From Doris montereyensis (Eukaryota; Mollusca; Gastropoda; Nudibranchia; Dorididae): a stretch of 64,000 bases of DNA. Positions within the stretch are counted from its first letter, which is position 1, and the number at the start of each line of letters is the position of its first letter. This document shows positions 11,585-20,999 of the stretch, one piece after another. A model generated the notes under the pieces. That model saw nothing but the letters and a program-made list of their open reading frames with translations, was not told the origin of the DNA and did not search any database. The stretch is taken from assembly GCA_037039925.1 (NCBI GenBank), contig JAXRKP010000433.1, positions 245,927-309,926 of the forward strand. The letters are read 5' to 3'. The position numbers and the translations under genes are program-made.

Positions 11585-11999
11585 AGTCCGTATTCGTTTC
11601 CAAGTTCATTTTCGAAAGATCAAGCCGGTTATAATTATTATATTTATTTCTCTGAATCTGTTTGGTTTTGGATAAGCAGGGGATTAGCCCATTGTACCCT
11701 AGGTAGATGGTGGGGCTGCCACATTGAGGCCCCCTACCAGGGCTTGTTATTTTCTGTCAGGATTAACTCCCTTAGCCTTTAGTCATTCAGACCAGCCTGC
11801 AAGGCAGCAGGTTGTTATTTTCTTTCAGCCTTAGCCTTTGGTCAGTCAAGCCCGACCTGCAAGGCAACAGGTTGTTTTCTGCCAGGGTTAACTCCCGTAG
11901 CCTTTGATCGGCCAAGACCCGCCTGCAAGGCAGCAGGAGACTCGTGGAGGCGGATCATCTACTTCCCGCACAGGTGCTTACCTGTCCACTGCCATTTAA

Positions 12000-13087
12000 A
12001 AAAAATTCATTTTCATGTTTCATGGCTGTAGAAGGAACATGAAGGACAAAGCTACAAACTGATGATACAGAAAAAAAATACAAAAGAATTTCGAATGAAC
12101 TATATAACGATAATTTTAAAATTCTACTTTGGACACTGTATTCAAAATTTACCTTAAATGTTAAGTTGCAACTTCTGCAATAAATTTGATATTAAGTCAA
12201 CAACACAAAAAGAAATTATTTAAATTCCCATGAAGATGTGGTGGGTGAAGTCTTTTTGCTATTTTTAAAAATATTTTTGTATACATACTTCATGATATGT
12301 CGTTTAATCTCTAAAAAGTTCTAATTAAGTCGTTTTGTCTTAAAAAAATAACTTGTTATGGTCAGAAAATACTTTGCAAATAGTAGAAACCTCTCTATCA
12401 ACACAAGTGCAAAACATGGCTTACAAAAGAGTTTTGCAAACAACACAATATTTTTTCTGTAAAACATGATTGTGCCTATACTAGTTCTCCATGTATGTCT
12501 TTGTGTGTACAGTATCTCTGCGTGTGTATGTGTATGTCCATGTATATATTAGTCACAGATGTAGGCCCCCCGACATTGTCCTTCAGCAGATGCCTTCCAG
12601 TGAACTCTTCCATGGTCTTCCTGGGTTTCTGTGTTCATTTCTTGGTTGCCATTCTGTACATTTTTTTGTCCATCTAGTGTCTTTAAATCTTGCTATACGG
12701 CTGGTCCATTTTCATCTGAGTGAGTGCTTGAGGACGACAATGACCCCTGATACTTTCCTTATTCGATGCAACTTTAGCCTTGTCTAATACAACAACAAAA
12801 ATACCCTCACATTTTGCGGCATTTCATTCCTCATTGATCTAAGACAGTTATCATGGCTACAAACCGACATGTTTCACATAAAAGTTAGTGAGATACGAGG
12901 CAGGTAAGACACACGTTGCTCATGATGCCAGACATAGCTGGATTTGTCATGACTGGTTATGCAACATATATGTGTGGGTGTGTGTTTCATTTATTTATAT
13001 CATCATTTATGTATTTAATTGTTTTGTGTGCATATAAATAATATACCTTTCTTCATTCTATGTAGCAGTAAAGAAAGCGTATTTTAC
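12000..13087. other. No exon recognised downstream of the TPR gene
   Basis: AT-rich sequence. No continuation of the TPR reading frame with splice sites was found here, and no repeat family was recognised. Confidence 0.4.
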
Positions 13088-13209
13088 CTTGGAGTCAATT
13101 TGCTGCCCTTTCTTGGCAACCTGCAAAGCATCCTGGTAGTTACCCAATCCTTTTAGTGCTAAGGTTTTCCGGTATATTGCCTTCACGCTATTACTTTGAC
13201 ATTGTAAGG
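13088..13209 (-). CDS. TPR gene exon 5
   Basis: A GCTTTTCAG acceptor is followed by (A)LQCQSNSVKAIYRKTLALKG and LGNYQDALQVAKKGQQIDSK, then a GTAAAA donor in phase 0. KAIYRKTLALKGLGNYQDAL is a textbook TPR helix pair. No next exon was recognised between 12000 and 13087. Confidence 0.8.
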
Positions 13210-15792
13210 CTGAAAAGCAAAACAAAAACATTGATGATAAGGGAGCTAAGCCAGCATTCATACAACCTCTGTAAAAAAAAAGTTATTTCCTTATTATAGT
13301 AACACTATCCATACTGACAAATTGAAACTGTGAATATAATTATAATAATATACAGTACTCATTACTGTCTAAATAAAGTGTAAAACATGTTGTATGAGAC
13401 ATACCATCACAAACACACATGCATGCATAGACAGAGAAAAGAGACAAAGTTGACGGTATGCAGTGATGTCAGGGTGAATTCAGAAGATAAAGCAAGATGA
13501 AAGACACGTGAAAGAGTGAAAAGAAAGAAGTAGGGCCTACCTGCAGACCCATCAACCACCCATGAGAGCGTTTCCAATAGATAGATTCCCCATGCAGGTT
13601 TGTAAAACAAATAAGTCAGTCTAACACCGAATGTGTAAAAATACTGTTTTGTAGAATTTAATTTATCTATAAAGACAAGTTTGTTTCCATAGGTTTAAAA
13701 AATTCAACCCTTCCTTCATATGGAAGTTTGATAATTAAGCTATGTCTACAATAAATGTTTGCAAAAGTTGTTCAGGTACTTCCTTTGTTTTAGAGTTACT
13801 GTTTTCACAAATTTGTAAAAATTCAAGTTCTCAATCCTTAGACTTAACTTTTTCACAGGCAAGTTTATAAAACTTAGGCTACCCTTTACAATTAACAGTT
13901 TTACTAGGCAGTGTGTGGGTCATACTTCCTTTGCTTCAACTTCTTTCATTCCTTGTATTCAATGCAATTGACAAATTTAAACTATCCTTAGATGTAGAAG
14001 TTAAAAATATATTTGTACAGAATTTAAGAGTGTGTTTGGTTATGGTTGAGACTTTCTTGATTTATTCTGGTGGCAATTAGATCTTAACCTGGGTGTTTTA
14101 GAATTTGCATATATGACTCTAGTCGTAAGTAAATAGGACAAGATAGCCACTGGAAATAAATTACCTCTATTTGCATCTTCCAATGCAGATTTATATTTCT
14201 CCTGAAAGAAAAAATTGAAATTGGTTGCATGTTTATCTATTAGCCATATCTAAATTATTTTCATGAGCAAATTAAATGAAAATTGAATTCAAACAAGCAA
14301 ATTAAAACCACATTCAGATAAGATAGTTAATTCAGGAGAGAAAAAGAGACCAGTAATTTCTTTCAACATAAGGTTATGGTGAATAAGTGTAAATGTTTCC
14401 TACATTCACTGACCACTCAAGACAGTACTGATGAAAATAACATTATCAGGCTTTTGTCGGAAAAGTGTGTAAACAAATATGTCCACCTGAAATAAGAACA
14501 CTTTGTCTTAAAGAAAGAAATGTGATTCTTATTCAACTCTGCAAATATCTAGAAAAAAATTATGTATCTAATGGTTAACTGTCTGTTAATAAAAAAACAA
14601 AATGAGATAGGAAAACTCAAAAAATTATAAAGATCATTATCACCAGAGTTGGGTTTTTTTTTTGGCCCTTATAGACCAACATGATGATAGCAAAAATAAA
14701 ACAATTTCTGTTACATAGTTGAAAAATACAACAACTATGTTTGTATGCTTATGGACGGACATCTTTCATTGTTTATGGTTGGGGAATTCAAAATTGTCAA
14801 CATAACTGAACCCACCTCTTCTTGGAAGACACTATGAAAACTAAAAATGCTACAGTAAAAATTAGCTAAATGGATAACACAATCATTGCATTGAATTCAA
14901 AATGACATAAAACACCTTTTTATTTGCTATGTTTCAACGCAGCCAATCCAGTGCAATAAGAGAACTCAAGAAATGTTGATCAGATATCAGTCCCAGGGTT
15001 AAATACTGTTTCCTATTATTCTTTCTTTAAACTTTTATTTTTTTTAAAAGGCTGTGATGCCAGGAGAATTGTTTTTATTTCGTGTGAGTAAATTTATAGC
15101 AAAGATAACCTATCTCATCCATATAGCAAAATATACTGAGCAACGAAAATAATGCATCATTTTTCCAAATTCAATATCTTAAAAAACAAAAATCTTTTTT
15201 CATAGAAAGAAAGATCAATGTAGCGATTTCCTTTGTTTTGGATACACCTGATGGATTTGAAGCACTGTGAAAATCACAAATAAACCATTCACCACATCAA
15301 AATTAGGATGACAAAATAACACATTGACAAATATGCAAGTAAGTCACTTACCAGTCTTAAACTGCATAGTGCCGCATTACAATAGATGGTACCTAGGAAA
15401 TCTCTATCAACCACTGAGTATAATGTCTGCTCCAAAAGATGAATGACAAAAATCGCATGATAGTAAAACTCATGAGCACCTTCAAACTCATTTTTCGAAA
15501 ATTATCGTTGCCTTCATCTTTTAAATCTTGCATAAGCTGCATTATGGTGTCCTGTGGGAAAAAAACAAGAAAAATAGCAAAAAGATGAAAATTGTCTTGA
15601 CTCACATAATCTCGTCAATCAATGCATTGTAGCCAAAGTCTTGATGCCGTAAAGAATTCTTTTTATTGCATGATAGTAGAACTTTAAATTATTCAACAAA
15701 GCATAAGATACACCCATGAGGCAAATTATTCCCTACCAAGCGAATTCAGTTTTATGGAAAGCGGAACAGCCTCTAAATATAGAGGCTTGCTG

Positions 15793-15831
<39 letters not shown>

Positions 15832-17778
15832 GTAAGTATTTATATAGCACAATCAAAATGATATAAAACACCTCAAAAGGTGCTCATAAGCGCTTTACAA
15901 AATAGATGGCTTACAAATAATTAAGCCTTGTGTGACATTATATGATTAAATCATTACAGACACACATCACATCCTAAAAACAATTCATAATGCGTGCCGG
16001 GTACATAACATCATAACAATGTTTTATACATAAAAAATTTTTAATGCAACAGTGAATAACTCAGTTTTTAAGACTTCTTTTGAATGAATTAAAAATAATC
16101 TAGATCTGTTTTTAAAACTGATGCTATTCCATAAGACAGGAGTTACCACATTAAAGGATTTAGTATGAAAGGCAGAGGATTTACGGGTAATGACATAAAA
16201 GGGCATCAAAAGATCTCAATGAAGACGCAAGGTTTTGATACGCTGCGGTTCCTGGATGCGCATGATTTCTCCCCCTTTTTGAAAATTCATAATTTTTTTT
16301 TCAACATATTGTGACTCAGTTTGTTGTATCTGATAGCACAAGAGTTGATCTTTATTCTGAACAAATTTCATTACAACATTTTGAAAGGAAATCATTTTAC
16401 AAGTTTTCAAAAATGGGTACTTTTTCAACGTTTCAACTTTTTTTTTTTTTGGACACACATCACAAACACAAAAAGTTACATAACATCAACAAATTCATAA
16501 AAACAAATCCTAAATTCTTACCTGACGAAGGGACAAAGACGTTATCATAGAATTAGAATATAAATTACTTTGTGTAATTATCTTTTGTGCGGTATTGCTC
16601 AAAACATGGGTGTACGCACAATGACTTTTTACAAAGCCCACATTTATCATTTGTTTTTGAGCTCGTGTCTGCTAGCTCAGATTTAGCCATCTTTACGTAG
16701 TAGACAATGCAGGTGCCTCTTTTCTTTTCGCCTTCATCGTCCAAAGGAGCTGGATAGGCGGAACCTTATCGGTTTCGACGGGACCTGGACCTGAGAGATC
16801 TTCCTTTTTCGCTAGAGAAAGGCAGAGTGTCCTCACAAATTTCTACAATATGGGCCTGGATGAAACATAAGGTCAGGAGATGGAAGGCCAACTTCTTCCA
16901 CCACTTCACTGTTTTTCTATGGATTGGCATGTATGATAAGAGCTGATAATTCAGATCAACTCACACATGTTTTTGTGTAGTCCACAACAGCTGTTGGTTT
17001 GAGTTTTGTTTCTGTTCGTCTAGTATGTTGTTGCATGGTTGGAGTGTGTTTGGTGGTGAGGATGTGAACATCCCTTTTGTCTTTCCATCGCAGAGCTAGG
17101 AGTTGATTCTTCCTGCGGAAGTCCATGTCCCCCTTGTTCATGACTTGGGTCATAAGATCCTTGGGTAGGCCGATCCTATTGGCTCGAACCGTCCCGACAA
17201 CCATTGTATCCTTAGCTGCTAATGCATCGGAGAGTTCCGGATTGCAATAATAATTGTCTACAAATAGGGTGTGGCCAACATTTGCATGGGGGCCGACAAG
17301 GCGATGACAGACGTCGAATGGCCTATAGCTAACGTTGGGCTCATGAGCCATGATCTCAAAATCCCAAACGTAGCCACTGCCGCTTTCACACAGCTGGTAC
17401 GCTTGATCCCCCACTTGACAGGCTTGTCTTTCATGTACACCCTCATGTGAGACCTCCCACGTCATGGACAGAAAGCTAAATCGATGCAGACGTTTTGCTG
17501 CGGCCGGTAGACGGATGTAAATGCCTTAGGGAAGGACAAAGGAAGAGGGAAAAATAAAATTGTGTGTTATATCGTGGGTCATGATTTTATAATAATTTTT
17601 ATATCTTTTCTCATGTCTTTATTATAATTTCATGCAGTGAGTTTTTAAATTATTTTCCAATCAATTATATTTAGTGCCATATGTTGTCACAGAAAAAAGC
17701 ATACGTATGTAAAATGCATTGCGTAAGTGAATAATGTTATAATATTTTATAGTGAAGTAATAGTAACTTTATTATTAA

Positions 17779-17815
<37 letters not shown>

Positions 17816-17834
17816 GTTGTTATTATTATTATTA

Positions 17835-17901
<67 letters not shown>

Positions 17902-20050
17902 TATCCTTATCATTATAAATACATAAAGAAAGAAAAATCATATGCCCCCTTTCATAATTTATTTATTGATAATGTGTTGATAATGATGTTGATCGATAAT
18001 GGTAAAGATAATGAGAGTAAGGACGAGGAGGTATATAAGTAAGGAAGGAAAAAGAACAGTTCAGGAAATGTAAGGAAAAGAAGACAAAATAGGCATTTAG
18101 ATGTAATTTCTGGAATAAGAAAGAATTACCTTTCGAAGGTGGGCGTACTTTGTGAAGTGGATCATGTTCCGGCTGGCCTCTTGCAATAAATGTGGCATTG
18201 TCACTGATGTGGAAGAAACTGAGGATGGATCGGAATCTTTCATGCTCCATCACCTGTGACGCGAAAGGTGTTGTGATGATGATGTCCGTGCTCCAGTAAT
18301 CCGTAATGAGATTCTTCTTCACGAGCCCCATGTGGAGAAGAATGGCGATGAAGGAATACATCTCACCTTCCGTCACGGTCTCCCAAGTACGGTAGATCGA
18401 ACGGGGAGAGAGATTCCGATTCGCTTGTACTTTTTCCTGAATAATGCTTAGAGCATATTTATTTGTTTCAGACTTGAAGAGTTTCACTATCTCTGATGTC
18501 ACAAAGAGGGAGTAAAAATGTAGAGGTGTTATCTCTTTATTAGTCATTTCAGTCTGAAAGCCACTACTGCCGGTGAAGGGTAGAGTCACTATCGTTGTAA
18601 TGGACTTCTAAACTTCCCGTATTGCTAATTATCTTGTCTTTATTTATTAGAACGTAATAAATCATGAAAGCCTATTGATTGCTGGACTTCTTTACATAAG
18701 TTTCACTCACGATAAGCCAAAGCAGGTTTTGCTAATGCAACCGAATCTAACCTAAACGGTCTCGAATCTAACCTGATCACAATCTCCTTTCTGATGGCCG
18801 GTCATCGTCTACATTTTTGTGCGGACGTCAGCGGGTGGTCAAAGGGACATCCAAAGACAAAATATTCCGCAGCGCCGACTGGACAATTTAAAAACAAAAA
18901 TTTCATGATTTCTCAATAGTTTTACACAAGATGAACTACGAGAAAAAAAGCTTGATGTGACATTACCGTTATTAGATCCCAGATCGAAAAAAAATGTTTT
19001 TGTCCAACCATAAGGTTACGCAGACCGCTAGTAGTCTCATGGTATTCTCACTCTCATTTAGAGTTACCTACGGCTCTTCTACGAATTTTTCAACTGTATT
19101 TTTCAGCTCTTACTGTGTGTTCATTTGTAGACCACAATTGTTACATAATTTTAGAACTCACCAAATTTTCTTTGAACAATTCTCTTTCACATGGAATTAA
19201 AGAAAACAGAATAAAAAGGTCATTGACGTCACCTACCTTAAGGTGAAAAAGGACTTACTAAAAGAGGGAAATGACAGCAGTCTCAATTGCTGAGTTCGCA
19301 CCCAAAAAATATTCACAAAAACACACAAATTGAAAGCAAATTTCACAATATTATGTTTTTTATATCTGCGATGTCAAAGCTATGTATGGACCAAATGTTA
19401 AGAAGATTCATCAATTAGACTTTGAGAAAGATTAATTGAAGAGTTCAAGTTATCATTGGGTCCCATTTTTGTGAAACCTGCCAAATATAGTCCAGGTTAA
19501 AAAGATAAAAGCACAGTAACAAATCACGACAAAGCACAATAACTCCTACGCCCAATCAGCATATAATAATCAAATATGAAGTCTAGCAAATAAATGAGGT
19601 AGAAAATATTTGAAAATTCCTCACCTTATCTGGCACCTTAGGATCTATCTTTTTTCTGGAAAAAGAAGAAAATTTTATATTATATACACAAGAAAAAATA
19701 ATCTTAAAACAAATTTTTTTTATAATTTTAGACTATTTTATTACTAATACGTATCAATGGATGATCACTTTTTAAATACTCTTGCTTTATTTAAGCAAAA
19801 TAACAAAAGTATAAAAAGATATCTGCAATGTACCTAATAAACAATAGACTAAAATACATATCATCAATATTGTATCTAAAAATCAGAGTCTGCAGATCAA
19901 GTACATGGTTTATTAATTTTTTCCCTAGTTATGTCAAGGTTGAGATGTTAACTTATGGAGGCTTTGAAATTTGAAAGAACAAAAGCAGTACCTTAAATAA
20001 TATAAGTATGGTTTTAACCGATCCAGGCGCTCTTTCTCTGTCCCACTCAT
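13088..20050 (-). CDS. TPR-repeat protein, 5' part only, possibly ZC3H7-like
   Basis: I joined five exons on the minus strand: 20050-19992, 19655-19625, 15551-15352, 14201-14165 and 13209-13088. Splice sites and phases agree if one base is restored in exon 3. The product starts MSGTEKERLDRLKPYLYYLR and continues KKIDPKVPDK, DLKDEGNDNFRK, NEFEGAHEFYYHAI, GTIYCNAALCSLRL, EKYKSALEDANR, VKAIYRKTLALKGLGNYQDA. This is a tandem tetratricopeptide array with helical pairs and TPR signature residues, used for protein binding. The order (EGND..., then YxNxAxCxxxxxxYxxALED, then KAxYRKxxALxxLGxYxDA) is like the N terminus of ZC3H7A/B RNA-binding proteins, but other TPR co-chaperone-type proteins remain possible. 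Exons 3' of 13088 were not found; they may lie beyond the left edge. Intron 2 (4 kb) carries a piggyBac relic. Confidence 0.75.
13430..13600. repeat. SINE-like dispersed repeat, copy 2
   Basis: It shares TATGCAGTGATGTCAGGGTG, AGCAAGATGAAAGACACGTG and GGGCCTACCTGCAGACCCAT with the copies at 6225, 33940 and 43665. Confidence 0.7.
14165..14201 (-). CDS. TPR gene exon 4 (37 bp)
   Basis: A TTCTTTCAG acceptor is followed by EKYKSALEDANR plus one G, then a GTAATT donor. It is the second helix of a TPR unit and fits between exons 3 and 5 in phase. Confidence 0.75.
15352..15551 (-). CDS. TPR gene exon 3, with a one-base frame break
   Basis: The exon starts DTIMQLMQDLKDEGNDNFRK after a TTCCCACAG acceptor. 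The frame then breaks in CGAAAAATGAG. With six A instead of five it would continue NEFEGAHEFYYHAIFVIHLL and GTIYCNAALCSLRL to a GTAAGT donor in phase 0. As written, the frame hits a stop near the end of the exon. This is either a homopolymer error in the assembly or a real null allele or decayed gene. The downstream exons look intact, which favours an error. Confidence 0.8.
15794..15900. repeat. (ATA)n microsatellite and dispersed tail
   Basis: An ATA run of about 37 bp is followed by AGTAAGTATTTATATAGCAC and GCTCATAAGCGCTTTACAAA. This tail type (tataGCAC ... AGCGCTTTACA) is common in marine invertebrate repeats, so it is probably the end of a dispersed element. It lies in TPR gene intron 2. 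Confidence 0.7.
16565..18589 (-). pseudogene. piggyBac-type transposase, broken, possibly with an intron
   Basis: piggyBac transposases cut and paste DNA at TTAA using a DDD catalytic triad. On the minus strand the order is: LPFTGSSGFQTE, FYSLFVTSEIVKLFKSETNK, RYxSILSFFHIS-type block, PEHDPLHKVRP; then after a gap VYRPQQNVCID (first catalytic Asp region), MRVYMKDKPVKWGIK, YQLCESGSGYVWDFE, HTLFVDNYYCNPELSDAL (second Asp), and YQLLSYMPIHRKTVKWWKKL. It ends with a Cys-rich domain GEKKRGTCIVYY, NDKCGLCKKSLCVHPC, stop TAA at 16565. There are frameshifts near 17420 and at KNM/VDL (about 16960). The gap 18131-17529 has GTAATT and CCCTAAG ends, so it may be an intron, now holding an (ATT)n array. The element sits in TPR gene intron 2. 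Confidence 0.9.
17775..17905. repeat. (ATT)n microsatellite
   Basis: About 130 bp of ATT repeats with GTT and ATC variants, inside the piggyBac gap. Poly-Asn and poly-Leu frames over it are artefacts. Confidence 0.97.
18581..19483. repeat. 0.9-kb repeat, near-identical to 56168-57051
   Basis: From TAGAGTCACTATCGTTGTAA to CCCATTTTTGTGAAACCTGC the two stretches align almost end to end in the same orientation, with small indels. Here it directly abuts the 5' side of the piggyBac coding region, so it is probably that element's 5' non-coding part. Confidence 0.85.
19625..19655 (-). CDS. TPR gene, 31-bp mini-exon 2
   Basis: A CTTCTTTTTCCAG acceptor and GTGAGG donor bound 31 bases. The first A completes an Arg codon (AG|A), then KKIDPKVPDK follows. 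The reading frame before and after is preserved only if this exon is included. Confidence 0.65.
19992..20050 (-). CDS. TPR gene, first coding exon
   Basis: The exon reads ATG AGT GGG ACA GAG and onwards, giving MSGTEKERLDRLKPYLYYL plus two bases, then a GTACTG donor. A possible acceptor (GTTAACAG) lies eight bases before the ATG, which would make an upstream 5' UTR exon. The call rests on clean phase joining with the next mini-exon. Confidence 0.65.
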
Positions 20051-20589
20051 TGTTTTATCTGTTAACAAATGAATAAAATTCAATTACATTACATTACAGT
20101 TATCTTATATAAGAAATATTATGAAAACATCATAGATAAAGTACATTATATTTTATCAATACATGACATAGTTCAAATAGATGTCCGGGCATGTGTGCAC
20201 ACACACTTTCTCAGAGCCAATATGTCGATCAATATTTAAAACAAAACTGCAACAAAATAGGCAGACTATCTTTATTTTCAAAAAGTTTTAAACAATCTGA
20301 TTTTGTAAGGTGCAGAAAATACTGTTTAAATCCCAATTCAATCAATTTATTTCATTGGCTTAAAAAATGTAGCATTATTATCTCCAATATTCATATAACA
20401 TACCTTTTGTATCTACTTTCTAATGAAAAGTCAGCATTCCTTTTCCATGTCCTGTTTTCAGAGTAAAGATAAAATTCACACTATAAGAAGAAAATACTCA
20501 ATGATTTCATGAAGAAAAGTAAAAAGGGAAAAAAGTCAAAAAGTATCCCTCCTTAAATGATAAAAGGTTACGGAACAGATAAACTGGAT

Positions 20590-20965
20590 TTAATTTCGTA
20601 ATTTAAGCATCTTTTGACATTGCAATTCTATTCCTGACCTTTCTATCACATCGTTTGTCAGATGTTATCATATTTCTAAGGTACTTGAATTTGATTAATT
20701 GCCTGCTCGTTTCTTTCAATATTGCATATTGGAACAGTCTGTTTCTTTGTTGTACAATGTATTCGGTTTTTCCTATGTTTAGTTCTAGTCCTTTGATTGC
20801 ACTCTCCCCTGTAACCACTTCAAGAATAGTTTGTAGTATTTGTAGATTTTCCTATGATTCTGCAATTAATACTGTGTCGTCTGCATATCTCAGGTTATTT
20901 AAAGTTACTCCTCCAAACCTTTTTACTTTTTGTATACACAGTGCTAAATCTATCCCGTCAAGCGG
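20590..20965 (-). mobile_element. Fragment of a second LINE family (RT palm, YADD box)
   Basis: The minus strand reads DGIDLALCIQKVKRF, then LRYADDTVLIAES followed by an in-frame TAG, then ILEVVTGESAIKGLELNIGK and TEYIV. YADD is the catalytic box of reverse transcriptases. The wording (GLELNIGKTEYIV) differs from copies A-E and resembles the family at the right end of the window. It is broken. Confidence 0.8.
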
Positions 20966-20999
20966 TCAGCTCGGCAATCAATTTTTGAATGAGGCTGGG

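Larger units (their letters stand above)
8217..11993 (-). mobile_element. LINE copy B, the longest copy on the minus strand
   Basis: Same family as copy A. In element order: leader with three monomers (about 11720-11945) beginning TGGCAGTGGACAGG, APE-type endonuclease (11584-11201), a connecting region (10864-10063), reverse transcriptase (from 10062), a C-terminal tail (8662-8244) and a (GAAA)n end. It is split at 8987 by a nested element. Stops and frameshifts make it inactive. No clear target duplication was found at its ends. Confidence 0.9.

Noticed and set aside
8217..11993. Target duplication for LINE copy B
   Set aside because: The flanks (AATTATTCG on the left, TTTAAAAAAAATTC on the right) do not match convincingly.
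17727..17941. Poly-Leu and poly-Asn frames
   Set aside because: Translation of the (ATT)n array inside the piggyBac gap.
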